Positions 46,641 to 56,592 of a DNA stretch of 64,000 nt are shown here, piece after piece. The notes beneath the pieces were generated by a model. That model had not been told where the DNA came from and made no database searches. It saw only the letters and a list, made by a program, of their open reading frames with translations. This DNA is from Photobacterium sp. SKA34 (GTDB taxonomy: Bacteria > Pseudomonadota > Gammaproteobacteria > Enterobacterales > Vibrionaceae): positions 196,010 to 260,009 of the forward strand of contig NZ_CH724144.1 of the NCBI RefSeq assembly GCF_000153325.1, given 5' to 3'. How positions within the stretch are numbered: position 1 is the first letter of the stretch; each line of letters begins with the position of its first letter. The position numbers and the translations under genes are program-made.

Positions 46641-47414
46641 TTAGAACCAAGCTTGCCAAGCTAATTTAATCGCTAAAATTAAAACAACAGTTACAAAAAC
46701 AGGTCGAATAAACTTTGCGCCAAAGCGTATTGCAGAATGAGCACCAATGTAAGCACCCAGCATTAAACATATCCCCATCGTTAAACCTAGTGCAAAATTG
46801 ACTTGCCCTAAAACAATGAAAGTAACTAATGAAGTAATGTTACTGGTGAAATTCATCGCTTTTGCAAGGCCACATGCACGTAGCATGTCTAACCGATATA
46901 AAATCATGCTAGAAACTGTCCAAAAAGCGCCTGTACCTGGGCCTGCAACACCATCATAAAAACCGATACTTGTTCCTTGAAGCCATTGCTTAAGTTTTAG
47001 TATAGGGGTGACTGGGGGTAATACGTATTGCTCTTCTTTTGGCTGGGGATGCCAAATAGTATAGATAGCCACTGCAAAAATAAGTAAAGGTAGGCCTTTT
47101 TCTAGCCACTCGCTACTGATTAGATTAACAATTAAGGTGCCTGTTATTGCGCCAATAAATGTAGCGATAAAGGAAGCAAGCCAAAAGCGTGGTGAAAATA
47201 GGTTCTTTTTGTAATAAGTCCAAGCCGCTGTTGCAGAGGCAAAGCTTGCTGCAAGTTTATTGGTACCTAAAGCAATATGTGGCTGTAATCCTAGTGATAG
47301 CAAAGCAGGGACGGTGAGCATTCCGCCACCGCCTGCAACCGCATCTATAAAGCCAGCGGCGAGGGCAATAATACCGAGTATCAGTAAGGTACTCGGTTCT
47401 ATCATCTCAATCAT
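46641..47414 (-). CDS. TSUP family transporter (TauE/SafE, YfcA type)
   Basis: 257 aa integral membrane protein with about eight hydrophobic segments and duplicated halves: IIALAAGFIDAVAGGGGMLT near the N-terminus and GFYDGVAGPGTGAFW in the middle, both typical of TSUP. Family members move sulfite, sulfoacetate or other anions; the substrate here is unknown. It lies between dinG and priC on the same strand, with 20 bases after dinG's stop. Confidence 0.88.
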   Translation of the reverse strand: MIEMIEPSTLLILGIIALAAGFIDAVAGGGGMLTVPALLSLGLQPHIALGTNKLAASFASATAAWTYYKKNLFSPRFWLASFIATFIGAITGTLIVNLISSEWLEKGLPLLIFAVAIYTIWHPQPKEEQYVLPPVTPILKLKQWLQGTSIGFYDGVAGPGTGAFWTVSSMILYRLDMLRACGLAKAMNFTSNITSLVTFIVLGQVNFALGLTMGICLMLGAYIGAHSAIRFGAKFIRPVFVTVVLILAIKLAWQAWF

Positions 47415-47434
47415 TAATTATTCTTTTTATTCAT

Positions 47435-49513
47435 TTAGTTATATTCAATAACCCGTTTAAAAGGAGGTAGAGAGTCTAATAATGATTTTCCGTATCGACG
47501 GGTAATAATACGGCGGTCAAGTATCACTACTCTACCAGAGTCCTGCTCTTTTCGCAGTAAGCGACCGACGGATTGAATTAGCTTTTTACTGGCTTCTGGT
47601 ACTGAAATTTGTAAGAAGGGGTTTCCGCCTCTACTTTCAATATATTCAGCGTGGGCTTCTTCTACTGGTGATGTAGGCACTGCAAACGGAATCTTGGTAA
47701 TAATTAAATTCGTAAGTAAATCACCAGGTAAATCAAGACCTTCAGAAAAACTTCCGGTACCAAATAAGATGCTAGCTTTACCGTTCTTACAGTTTTCTTT
47801 ATGTTTTTTTAGGGTTTCATTACGCGACTCTTCGCCTTGTACTAATAATTCCCATTTATTCATTTTCGCCAGCGGACGTAATGCATCGGCGACTTTATTC
47901 ATTTGCCAATAAGAAGAGAACAACACCAAACTTGCGGTTTCACCTTCAAGGTATTCGGGTAATATTTCAATCAATAAGTCAGTAAACGCTTCGGCTTGTG
48001 GCTCCATTTTTAAAGAGGGGATCACTAATCGCGCATTATTTTGATAATCAAATGGAGATGCCAGTGCTAAAAAGCGCGTTCCATCAGATTCAGAAACACC
48101 AGCTTGACGGCAGAAGAAGTTAAATTGGTTTAAAGCACGCAAAGTTGCAGAAACTAAAATAGATCCTGCTGCTCGACTCCAAAGCAGCTGATCTAAACGA
48201 TAACCGACTTCAAGTGGTGAAACTTCAATAATGTAGTCATTTTCCCGTTCAGGGCTTTTTTCTATCCAACGAGCTAACGGAGCACCTTTTTTATTGTTTG
48301 GTTGCGCCATCAGTGTCCAGACTTTTTCAAGATTTTCCACGCGTTGTAGATAAAAGCCCACCTCAGTTAATGCTTGCTCACCTAATCGAGGAACAATTTC
48401 GTTTTCTTTAGTCCGTTCGGAGATTAAATCTTGGATCTTGCCCAATGATTGCATGACCTTTTTACTGGCGTCTTTACAGCCTTTTGCTTCTTCTTCTAAC
48501 CATTGTGGTAATTCACCATGCTCAAAACGATACACGCCATCTTTATTAAAAATAGCGGGATCAATATTGTTGGCAATCTGACTTAATGTTGGGATTAAGT
48601 GCTGGATGTTATCTTGTATTGCATTCTGAAAGCGATTAGCTTTTTGATAGTCAGCGAGCTCTGCGTATTTGCTAACATTTTGATTGAGTTTTTCAAGCCA
48701 ACTTGCTGCGCCTTTCAAACTCGCTGCGGCTGATGAGAAGTCACGTGCGACTTGTGGCAGGTGGTGAGCCTCATCAATCACATAAATAGTTTGCTCTGGC
48801 TCAGGTAAGATGACACCACCACCTAGCTCAATATCTGCCATTAACAAAGCATGGTTAGCTACAATAACATCCGCTTTATCTAAGTGCTCCCGTGCTTTAG
48901 GAAAAGGGCATGTACGATGTTTAGGCATACCAGCATGACAGCTATGTTTATCCGCCATGATTTGCATCCAAACACGATCGGGAATCGTGGTCGGCCAACT
49001 GTCTCTATCGCCATCCCATTTATTTTGCTCGGTAGCCTTTAGCATTCGCTTTAGCAGATCGAGATCAGATTTTTTAGGTTTTTCTTCCCACATCGCGAGT
49101 TGAGGATCACCATCTGGTGAACAGCACGCTTCTAACTTATGGTTACAGCAATAGCGTTGACGTCCTTTGGCGAGAATAAAACTGAACTCTTTCGGGAATA
49201 TTTGATTAAACAATGGGAGATCTTTATTGATTAACTGCTCTTGCAGCGCAACGGTTGCCGTCGATATCAATAGCTTTTTGTTATTGAATAACGCAAAAGG
49301 GATGCCGCCGAGCAAGTAGGCTAAAGATTTACCGATCCCTGTACCTGCTTCAGCCACCAACATTCGATTTTTCTTGTGGTATTCCCCAGCCAGCGTTTTT
49401 GCTATTTCTGACACCAAATAGTTTTGTGCGCGACGTGGAATAAAGTTATCTAGCTGTTTTCCTAAATTCTCATAGCACTGCTTGATATCGGTTTTTACTT
49501 GGCTGTGTAACAT
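47435..49513 (-). CDS. dinG: ATP-dependent DNA helicase DinG
   Basis: 5'-3' XPD-like Fe-S helicase that removes R-loops. 692 aa. Walker A AEAGTGIGKS, Fe-S cysteines in RYCCNHKLEACC and SCHAGMPKHRTC, DEAH box IDEAHHLP, and motif VI QSVGRLLRK. ATG 49513 (MLHSQVKTDIKQC) was chosen: it matches the family N-terminus. The longer TTG reading from 49570 covers a -10-like TACAAT and is probably promoter DNA. Confidence 0.93.
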   Translation of the reverse strand: MLHSQVKTDIKQCYENLGKQLDNFIPRRAQNYLVSEIAKTLAGEYHKKNRMLVAEAGTGIGKSLAYLLGGIPFALFNNKKLLISTATVALQEQLINKDLPLFNQIFPKEFSFILAKGRQRYCCNHKLEACCSPDGDPQLAMWEEKPKKSDLDLLKRMLKATEQNKWDGDRDSWPTTIPDRVWMQIMADKHSCHAGMPKHRTCPFPKAREHLDKADVIVANHALLMADIELGGGVILPEPEQTIYVIDEAHHLPQVARDFSSAAASLKGAASWLEKLNQNVSKYAELADYQKANRFQNAIQDNIQHLIPTLSQIANNIDPAIFNKDGVYRFEHGELPQWLEEEAKGCKDASKKVMQSLGKIQDLISERTKENEIVPRLGEQALTEVGFYLQRVENLEKVWTLMAQPNNKKGAPLARWIEKSPERENDYIIEVSPLEVGYRLDQLLWSRAAGSILVSATLRALNQFNFFCRQAGVSESDGTRFLALASPFDYQNNARLVIPSLKMEPQAEAFTDLLIEILPEYLEGETASLVLFSSYWQMNKVADALRPLAKMNKWELLVQGEESRNETLKKHKENCKNGKASILFGTGSFSEGLDLPGDLLTNLIITKIPFAVPTSPVEEAHAEYIESRGGNPFLQISVPEASKKLIQSVGRLLRKEQDSGRVVILDRRIITRRYGKSLLDSLPPFKRVIEYN

Positions 49514-50209
49514 GGCTGAAATTTCATAATGGCAGGGGACGGCATTGTAGCATGAAGTATCGTTGTTCAAAGTGAATAACGTGGAGTGAGATGAAATTCA
49601 GGGCGATGAACTGTGCATAAATGATGTGTTTGCCTTAGTGCTGACATTTAAGAAACAAAGAGAACCTCCTCATAAAGTATTAAATGTGAAATTACAGGAA
49701 AGTTGATTATTGGGAATTTATTTGAGTGATTAGAACGATAAACGGAACCAAAATAATGGTTTTATTGTGCATTGGATCACGATTGCGAATAGAAATCTGC
49801 AATATTAAATACCATAAATGACGACTTATAACGATCGTCCATCCATAATGTCTTTTAAAGTTTAAATGGCTTGAGTATCTATTTTAGTGTTGGTTTTTTA
49901 GTTTTTTATTCTTTTTTTTTACACTTTTTAATAGTTTAAATAAAAGGTAAAGCGCCATTTGATAGTGTTTTTCATTTGTGTTTATTTTTCTTAACTTTCT
50001 GAAATTTAATGCTATTTATGTTTTTTTTGATTTTTTTTATGATATTTGACAAAAATATTGAACTTCTGTCAGGATGAAAAACACGAACACCAACTCCTTG
50101 TTAATTTAGTTTTTTATGTTTTAGAACTGTTGTGTAACAAGGAGAAAATAAACAGGAGTGCCGGGAATGGTTCTCCATAAATAAGATAAAGAAAGGCAGT
50201 GGACTTATC
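49514..50209. other. Divergent dinG / porin intergenic region
   Basis: 696 very AT-rich bases with long T-runs (49880-50040). TTGACA at 50046-50051 is a possible -35 for the porin gene, without a good -10. T-rich tracts of this kind are where ToxR binds at ompU in Vibrio cholerae; I could not find two perfectly spaced TNAAA half sites. The long transcribed leader ends in an AAAGAAAGGCAG ribosome binding region. Confidence 0.5.
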
Positions 50210-51190
50210 ATGAAAAAAACTCTTCTAGCTCTTGCTGTACTAACAGCTGGTTCAGCAAATGCAGGCATCAACCTATATGATGCAAACGGTGTTAAAGTAG
50301 ACCTATCTGGTGCTACTGAAGTTCAGTACCGTGAAGATTACGACCCATCCAAGGATGCTGAACTACGTATCGATGATGCTGACTTAGCAATTAACACAAC
50401 TGTTGCGATATCTGAGCAATTAAACGTAGTTGCTGGTACTGCTTTTGAATACGAAGATGGTGATGTTCGTAACGATGAGCTATGGGCTGGCTTTGGTGGT
50501 GATTTCGGAACACTAACATTTGGTCGTCAATACTTGATTTCTGATGATTCAGGTGTTGGTAAAGATTACGAGTTAGGCTCTGAGAGCGTCGATTTCGTTC
50601 AAACGAACGGTAACGAAGTAATTAAATACGTATACGATAACGGTACATTCTACTTCGGTGCATCTCACGATCTTAAAGATAGCGGTGATGTCGTTGATAA
50701 AGATGGTAATGTATTTGCTAATGATGACACATCTATTACTGACGCACGTATCGGTTACCGTGTAGCAGGCCTTGATGCACGCGTTTACTACTACACGGGT
50801 GACCACGTAGCTGGTACTACTTTCGATAAAGATGGTTATGTTGATGTTGATGGTTACAACGTAGAAGCTGAGTATGGTTTCGGTTCAGTTGGTCTAGCAG
50901 CATCTTTCGGACAAGTTAAATATAAAAACGCATATGGTGTAGACCTTCTTCGCGCTAATGTTTACCAAGTTGCAGCAGATTACACAATCGACAAAACAAC
51001 ATTTGCGATTGGTTACAACAACTACGATCGCCGTGATGAGGCTGGTGACAACTACGCTGTTTACGCTAACGTAACTCAGCAGCTTCACAGCAACGTTAAA
51101 GTATACGCAGAAATTGGTAATACAGACGCTAAGTTTGACGGCCGTGATGCAGACTTCGGTTACGTAGCTGGTATGGAAGTTAAATTCTAA
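50210..51190 (+). CDS. OmpU-like general porin
   Basis: Outer-membrane trimeric porin. 326 aa. Signal peptide KKTLLALAVLTAGSANA, mature protein begins GINLYDANGVKVDLSGATEV. Typical blocks: RNDELWAGFGGDFGTLTFGRQ and a C-terminal aromatic (YVAGMEVKF). Codons are of the highly expressed type (GGT, CTA, AAC). Likely under ToxR control by analogy with OmpU; toxRS lies 7 kb away. Close relatives are called OmpU, OmpH or OmpL, so I give no symbol. Confidence 0.93.
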   Translation: MKKTLLALAVLTAGSANAGINLYDANGVKVDLSGATEVQYREDYDPSKDAELRIDDADLAINTTVAISEQLNVVAGTAFEYEDGDVRNDELWAGFGGDFGTLTFGRQYLISDDSGVGKDYELGSESVDFVQTNGNEVIKYVYDNGTFYFGASHDLKDSGDVVDKDGNVFANDDTSITDARIGYRVAGLDARVYYYTGDHVAGTTFDKDGYVDVDGYNVEAEYGFGSVGLAASFGQVKYKNAYGVDLLRANVYQVAADYTIDKTTFAIGYNNYDRRDEAGDNYAVYANVTQQLHSNVKVYAEIGNTDAKFDGRDADFGYVAGMEVKF

Positions 51191-51210
51191 TTATAGAGTT
51201 TACTGCTAAT

Positions 51211-51235
51211 AAGCCGCCATTTGGCGGCTTTTTTA
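51211..51235 (+). terminator. Intrinsic terminator after the porin gene
   Basis: AAGCCGCC and GGCGGCTT with an ATTT loop, then a T-run. 8-bp perfect stem. Confidence 0.93.
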
Positions 51236-51318
51236 TTATTACGTTTTTTCTATAGCTATTGATATAAATTGCTATAGAAAGAGTTTAATGATCCAACGCT
51301 GTATATAAGGGATATAAA

Positions 51319-51957
51319 ATGAAAAAAATATTATTGTTAGTCGCATTATTTTCTGGTGTGGTGAATGCTGCAACCTTATCTGTTGGCAATAAAATTGAAT
51401 TGTTAGTGATTGATGGAAAAGCCGTGAAAACAGAACGCTTTAAAAAAGCGGATAGTGTTGAACTTTCTGCTGGTAAACATCAAGTGGTTTTTCGCTTTGA
51501 TGGCGAAGTGAAGCGTGGTTCAAAAACAACAATCTATACAACGCGTCCATATCTAGCTGATATCAATATGACTTCGCAAGATGCTGAAATTACTTTGCCT
51601 CGTTTAACCACAGAATCACAAGCAAAAGCATATTTTGACCGCGATCCAAAATGGATATTAGAGACTGAAGATGGTCAGAAACTATCGTTAGATGCTGTTG
51701 AACTGATAGGTGAAGGTTTTGGAGCGTACAGTGACATGCCTGCTCTTGTGGCTGAATATAATAAAAACAACGGTATTATCATTGAAAACGGTAACCCTGT
51801 TGATTTACAAAAAACAGTGGTAGAAGTTGACGATAAAACAGGAAAAGTTCAGATCACAGGTGATGCATTAACGCAATTAAAGTTATGGTATACCAAAGCA
51901 TCTCAAGACGATAAAAAAGCGTTTAAAATTTGGATGGCAGAGCACGATTTTAATTAA
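51319..51957 (+). CDS. DUF2057 / UPF0319 family secreted protein
   Basis: 212 aa. Signal peptide ([13 protein letters not shown]), then the DUF2057 pattern: [14 protein letters not shown] and [19 protein letters not shown]. coli YccT (CsgI) of this family inhibits curli assembly; no curli genes are seen here, so the role is open. Secreted to the periplasm. AAGGGATAT lies before ATG 51319. Own terminator follows. Confidence 0.85.
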   Translation: MKKILLLVALFSGVVNAATLSVGNKIELLVIDGKAVKTERFKKADSVELSAGKHQVVFRFDGEVKRGSKTTIYTTRPYLADINMTSQDAEITLPRLTTESQAKAYFDRDPKWILETEDGQKLSLDAVELIGEGFGAYSDMPALVAEYNKNNGIIIENGNPVDLQKTVVEVDDKTGKVQITGDALTQLKLWYTKASQDDKKAFKIWMAEHDFN

Positions 51958-51982
51958 TACGAGTGCGAGTTCGTAAAAAGAA

Positions 51983-52007
51983 AAAGGCAGCGACTATCGC
52001 TGCCTTT
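51983..52007. terminator. Intrinsic terminator between convergent genes
   Basis: AAAGGCAGCGA and TCGCTGCCTTT form an 11-bp perfect stem with a CTA loop. A-run and T-run make it usable on both strands; the DksA-like gene converges. Confidence 0.9.
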
Positions 52008-52034
52008 GCTATATATTTCATTTGTTAATGAAGA

Positions 52035-52391
52035 TCAGTCGTGGTGATAACGGCTATGTTCTCGGCATGCTTTACAACGAGGTTGTGCCGGATCTTGTTC
52101 TAAATCACTGTATTCAATTTCTTCTTCACAATCAGTACATAAACCATACATACCTAGTGTAAATGAGCAAACTGCAGCATCTACTTTTTCAAGGCGAATC
52201 GCAGTATCAAAAAGAGCTGGAATAAATGATGCTTTCGCCATCGCAATCAAGTCGTTAAGCTCTGCATCATTAATTTTTGCAGGATCAGTAACTAGGCTAT
52301 TGAGCTGTATTTTATTTTTTAATTCTTCCGCTAGGGTTAAAAACTCTGTATTTAGCGGGCTCTGAAATTGTTGATAATTCATGTCTACCAT
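52035..52391 (-). CDS. TraR/DksA-type zinc-finger protein
   Basis: 118 aa. The C-terminus carries the C4 zinc finger (CTDCEEEIEYSDL, then PRCKACRE) of the DksA/TraR family, which binds the secondary channel of RNA polymerase. The N-terminal coiled-coil is short, and the DxxDxA tip motif of DksA is not seen, so its effect on polymerase may differ. Start is ATG 52391 (MVDMNYQQ) or ATG 52382; no ribosome binding site decides. Function by family only. Confidence 0.8.
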   Translation of the reverse strand: MVDMNYQQFQSPLNTEFLTLAEELKNKIQLNSLVTDPAKINDAELNDLIAMAKASFIPALFDTAIRLEKVDAAVCSFTLGMYGLCTDCEEEIEYSDLEQDPAQPRCKACREHSRYHHD

Positions 52392-52930
52392 TGCCGTAAT
52401 GATTGATTCAATAGAGGAAATTAAACATCACTGTCATTAATTATGGGGATTGATATGAAATAAGAGAGCAGCGAGAAATTTCAAACATCAGCGAATACCC
52501 CAAGTTCAGTTTTAGTTTAGGCGATATTCATTGTTGAGTTGTGATTTGAATCAAGTCTTAGTCTAAATTTATATCAATAACCCTATTTTATTTCGGTTTT
52601 TGCTAAAAAAATTATCAGATGAAATGTTATATTAACAATCGCAAAGAAAAAACAACAACTGCAACGCCTCCGTTATAGCACTGTCAATTATCTTATATAA
52701 GAAACTAGAGATAGATCTTGGATTTAAAGGCTCGTATAGCGCGAAATACTTCTTTGGTTTGTTGTTAGTACTCGCTTACCTACCTTGCCTGAGATTCTGA
52801 CTTCACTTGGGATTATATTAAACTAGGTTAGCTCTATGATTAATTTGCTTTTTTATCAGTTATTATCTGATTTATAAGTCTTAATCATCGCTATAATAAT
52901 GTTATCTCTTGCTTCAATATAGAGGTAGCA
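52392..52930. other. Intergenic region before ybaN
   Basis: 539 bases, AT-rich. I see no gene, no strong terminator and no recognisable RNA. Promoters for the divergent DksA-like gene and ybaN are expected here but were not located with confidence. Confidence 0.5.
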
Positions 52931-53389
52931 ATGGATACAAGGAATAGCGCAATAATGCGACAGAATGTCAATTTGAAAACAAGAGTTGTTTCATCTTTAT
53001 ATGTTGTTACAGGAGCAACCTGTGTTGTCTTAGGCGTGATAGGAATTTTTTTACCACTGTTGCCCACAACCCCATTTTTACTGCTAGCCAGTGCGTGTTT
53101 TATGCGAGGTTCACCGCGTTTAAACCACTGGCTACGTCATCATCCTACCTTTGGACCGATTTTAGATAATTGGTATCAGCATCGCGCGGTCTCTTCTACA
53201 GTAAAACGTCGTGGCAACATCATGATAGTGTGTAGTTTTGCACTGTCTATTTTTCTTGTGCCTTTATGGTGGCATAAAGTGATGCTGTTGATTATGGCGA
53301 TGACATTGCTCTTTTTCTTTAATAGGTTGACAGTAATTGATAAAACAATGGCTGGAGAGCTAGTTGCTGACAAACAGGAAAACCAATAA
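52931..53389 (+). CDS. ybaN: YbaN family inner-membrane protein (DUF454)
   Basis: 152 aa. Signature LGVIGIFLPLLPTTPFLLLA is close to E. coli YbaN; then FMRGSPRLNHWLRHHPTFG. Three membrane segments. An N-terminal extension of about 20 residues is present compared with E. coli. Function not established. It precedes apt as in E. coli. Confidence 0.88.
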   Translation: MDTRNSAIMRQNVNLKTRVVSSLYVVTGATCVVLGVIGIFLPLLPTTPFLLLASACFMRGSPRLNHWLRHHPTFGPILDNWYQHRAVSSTVKRRGNIMIVCSFALSIFLVPLWWHKVMLLIMAMTLLFFFNRLTVIDKTMAGELVADKQENQ

Positions 53390-53519
53390 ACTGCATCAAT
53401 AATTCATGACAGATAATTTTGATATTTATCTGCCGGAGTTGATGATATTGCCTGCGATTTAGTTGGCATTTTATTTCTCGCTTGATACTTATCAGCATTG
53501 TGAAAGCACGGAAACGATT

Positions 53520-54065
53520 ATGAACCAAGAAACACTTAACTTGATTAAAAATAGTATTAAATCAATTCAAGATTACCCAAAACCGGGTATCTTATTCCGT
53601 GATGTGACGAGCTTGATGGAACAACCAGAAGCTTACCGTGCAACGATTGCTATTTTAGCTGAAAAGTATAAAGATCAGGGGATTACAAAAATTATCGGAA
53701 CTGAAGCGCGCGGTTTTTTGTTTGGTGCACCATTAGCATTAGAACTGGGTGTTGGTTTTGTGCCTGTTCGTAAGCCAGGTAAACTACCGCGTGAAGTGAT
53801 TGCTGAAAGTTACGAGTTAGAATACGGCAAAGATACACTAGAAATTCATAAAGATGCGATTAAACCTGGCGATCGCGTATTGCTTGTTGATGATTTATTG
53901 GCAACAGGTGGCACCATTGAAGCGACAACGAATTTAGTGCGTCGTTTAGGTGGTATTGTCGATGATGCTGCTTTTGTTATTAACTTGCCTGACATTGGCG
54001 GTGAAGCGCGTCTGCAAGGTTTAGGCTTAAATGTGTATGCTATTTGTGACTTTCCAGGTCACTAA
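53520..54065 (+). CDS. apt: Adenine phosphoribosyltransferase
   Basis: Salvages adenine to AMP with PRPP. 181 aa. PRPP motif [14 protein letters not shown] and the adenine-side [11 protein letters not shown] and [13 protein letters not shown] 53520 (MNQETLNLI) is the family start; the in-frame ATG at 53463 would add 19 residues. It follows ybaN and precedes dnaX, in the E. coli order. Confidence 0.96.
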   Translation: MNQETLNLIKNSIKSIQDYPKPGILFRDVTSLMEQPEAYRATIAILAEKYKDQGITKIIGTEARGFLFGAPLALELGVGFVPVRKPGKLPREVIAESYELEYGKDTLEIHKDAIKPGDRVLLVDDLLATGGTIEATTNLVRRLGGIVDDAAFVINLPDIGGEARLQGLGLNVYAICDFPGH

Positions 54066-54084
54066 GTATAAATAGAGCAATGAG

Positions 54085-54116
54085 CAGTAAGTAAGCCAGC
54101 TGTTTACTTACTGTTT
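54085..54116 (+). terminator. Hairpin terminator after apt
   Basis: CAGTAAGTAA and TTACTTACTG, a 10-bp stem (54085-54094 with 54104-54113) and a 9-base loop, then TTT. Moderate strength. Confidence 0.7.
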
Positions 54117-54341
54117 AGTTGCTTAATGATTGTTCTCTCAATTATCTCTGCTCTCGCTCCAAAATACGCAATATGCTAGCATTAGCACAGGTTTCACCAT
54201 CAATACATCATGTTTTACTATTTCTCTTATTTTCTACGAACTATTTGTTTTATGTGTACCTAAAATAAGGTTTAGAGAATAATAGAAATAGAGGCGAGTG
54301 TATTCATAAGACGCTGTCTAGATAGAGTAAGGTAGTTATTA

Positions 54342-56555
54342 ATGAGTTATCAGGTTCTGGCCCGTAAATGGCGTCCATCTCAGTTTTCTGATGTGGTTGG
54401 TCAGTCACATGTGTTGACAGCCTTAGGCAATGCGTTAACGCAAAATCGCCTTCATCATGCTTACTTGTTCAGTGGCACTCGTGGTGTGGGTAAAACAACC
54501 ATCGCGCGCATTTTCGCCAAAGGACTGAACTGTGAAGAAGGGATCACAGCAACCCCCTGTGGTAAATGTGCAACGTGTCGTGAAATTGACGAAGGACGCT
54601 TTGTTGATCTATTAGAGATTGATGCGGCGTCTCGTACTAAAGTAGAAGATACTCGTGAACTGCTCGATAACGTTCAGTATAAGCCTGCTCGTGGACGCTT
54701 TAAAGTGTACTTGATCGATGAAGTACATATGTTATCTCGCCACAGTTTCAATGCTTTATTAAAAACGTTAGAAGAGCCACCGGAGTACGTTAAATTTATT
54801 TTAGCAACAACTGATCCTCAAAAGTTGCCGGTTACGATTTTATCTCGTTGTTTGCAGTTTCATTTAAAGCACCTTGATCATCAACAAATTCAAACGCAAT
54901 TAGAAAAAGTACTCACAGAAGAAAAAGTGGAGTATGAAGCTAAAGCATTAAGCTTATTAGCGCGCGCTGCTGAAGGTAGTATGCGTGATGCGTTAAGTTT
55001 AACGGATCAAGCTATTGCTTTAGGGAATGGTCAAGTCGGCATTGATAATGTCGCGACAATGCTTGGCACATTAGATACAGATCAAGCGTTATTCTTACTT
55101 GAAGCTGTCGCGCAAGCAAATGCAAATATTGCGATGAACAGCTTACAAGAACTGGCGAATATTGGCGTTGAATGGGACAGTTTACTGCGTGAATTAGCCA
55201 GTCAATTACACCGTGTCGCCATGTATCAAGCTTTACCTGCGAGTTTAGATGATGCGTTGCCTGATGCTGAGCGTATCAGTTTGTTAAGCCAACTGATGAC
55301 ACCACAAGATGTGCAACTATGCTATCAAATTGCGGTGCAAGGTCGTCAAGATTTAGGCTATGCCCCTGATGGTCGAACTGGACTTGAAATGGTGCTATTG
55401 CGTATGTTGGCATTTAGACCTGTTGTTTCATCAGGGATCCAGCCACAAGCGATCAATGTTCCTAATACTCAACCTGTGGCTGCAGTACCAGCGGTGAATC
55501 CTAATCCCACAGGGCAGCAAGGTGTTTCACGTGTACAAGCGTTAAAAGCGCAAATGCAAGCTTCGCATACTGAGCCTGTATCTCAAGTCGCAACACAACA
55601 AATACAGCAACAACCCAATGCTGCTTTTAATCCAGAGATGAATATGGCTCCAATGCAGCCACATTCTGTGATGCCAGAACCTCAGGTCGCATCAGCTCAG
55701 CCAAGTGCTCAATCGCAACCTGTTACGCCACAACGTTCTCAAGCACCAGTACAACAGGTATCGCAACCGATGAGTGTGCCTGAATCACCGATTGAAGCAT
55801 CACGTTCAGGTTCAGCGGCCAGTGGGTTATTGGCGGCACGTAATAGATTACGCAGCCAGAAACAGCGTGGTCATAGTGATACACAGGATGGATCTGTAAA
55901 AAAGATTCCAACGACGTCAGCTAAAAAAGTCGCTACTTCCGTATTAGATCGCGTTGCGAGTAAGCAAAAATCGATGCCTACGAGTGCTTCACGTGCGATG
56001 CCGACGTCGAATCTTCCTGCAGAGCAGCAAGAGAAAGAAGATCAAGAATACCGTTGGAAACCGACAGCAAAACCTGATGTTGAAGAGGTTAAAAAAGTCG
56101 ATGTTGCTCCACGTGTTTTAAAGAAAGCACTAGAGCACGAAAAAACACCTGAAATGACAAAAATACTTGTCAATGAAGCGGCAAATCAGGATAGTTGGGC
56201 AAACTTAGTGACGCAGTTGGATGTGGGGAAATTAATCCAGCAGCTAGCCTTGAATTCTTCTTTTGAGCAGCAAGGTGAGCAAATCACATTGCATTTACGC
56301 GCATCGCAACAGCATTTAAATGGTGAGCGTGCTAAAGAACAATTATGTAGTGCATTAAGTTCCGTATTAGGACACTCAGTCATGTTGAATATCGTACTGG
56401 GTGAAGAAGGAAAAACACCGTTAGAATTACGTGAAGAGCTATATCAACAAAAGTTGTTACAAGCAAAACAGAGCTTAGATAATGATCAAAATGTGATGTT
56501 TATTTGTCAGCGCTTTGCAGCTCAACTGGATGAAGACAGTGTTCGACCAATTTAA
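54342..56555 (+). CDS. dnaX: DNA polymerase III tau (and probably gamma) subunit
   Basis: Clamp-loader ATPase; tau also binds the polymerase and DnaB. 737 aa. Walker A GTRGVGKTT, zinc cysteines CEEGITATPCGKCATC, DEVHMLS and the sensor region TTDPQKLP. The long Gln/Pro/Ser-rich linker (about 370-560) makes it longer than the 643-aa E. coli protein. C-terminal tau domains are present from about 600. An exact slippery heptamer at 55898 predicts a shorter gamma form. It heads dnaX-ybaB-recR, as in E. coli. Confidence 0.96.
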   Translation: MSYQVLARKWRPSQFSDVVGQSHVLTALGNALTQNRLHHAYLFSGTRGVGKTTIARIFAKGLNCEEGITATPCGKCATCREIDEGRFVDLLEIDAASRTKVEDTRELLDNVQYKPARGRFKVYLIDEVHMLSRHSFNALLKTLEEPPEYVKFILATTDPQKLPVTILSRCLQFHLKHLDHQQIQTQLEKVLTEEKVEYEAKALSLLARAAEGSMRDALSLTDQAIALGNGQVGIDNVATMLGTLDTDQALFLLEAVAQANANIAMNSLQELANIGVEWDSLLRELASQLHRVAMYQALPASLDDALPDAERISLLSQLMTPQDVQLCYQIAVQGRQDLGYAPDGRTGLEMVLLRMLAFRPVVSSGIQPQAINVPNTQPVAAVPAVNPNPTGQQGVSRVQALKAQMQASHTEPVSQVATQQIQQQPNAAFNPEMNMAPMQPHSVMPEPQVASAQPSAQSQPVTPQRSQAPVQQVSQPMSVPESPIEASRSGSAASGLLAARNRLRSQKQRGHSDTQDGSVKKIPTTSAKKVATSVLDRVASKQKSMPTSASRAMPTSNLPAEQQEKEDQEYRWKPTAKPDVEEVKKVDVAPRVLKKALEHEKTPEMTKILVNEAANQDSWANLVTQLDVGKLIQQLALNSSFEQQGEQITLHLRASQQHLNGERAKEQLCSALSSVLGHSVMLNIVLGEEGKTPLELREELYQQKLLQAKQSLDNDQNVMFICQRFAAQLDEDSVRPI
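55898..55924 (+). promoter_or_regulatory. Programmed -1 frameshift signal in dnaX
   Basis: A AAA AAG occurs in the correct phase (55898-55904; zero frame GTA AAA AAG). After a -1 slip the ribosome reads GAT TCC AAC GAC GTC AGC and stops at TAA 55922-55924, giving a gamma-like product of 527 aa. AGGATGGA, a Shine-Dalgarno-like element, lies about 5-12 bases upstream, as in E. coli dnaX. No clear downstream stimulatory stem was found. Confidence 0.75.
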
Positions 56556-56592
56556 AGGTTTTTAACCAGACCAAGATAGAGAGAGAAAAGAT

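Noticed and set aside
49514..49570. Longer dinG starting at TTG 49570
   Set aside because: The extra residues do not resemble DinG, and the DNA contains a -10-like TACAAT; ATG 49513 fits the family.
55923..55929. Second AAAAAAG run in dnaX
   Set aside because: It is in the AAA AAA G phase, which is not the X XXY YYZ phase needed for a tandem -1 slip.
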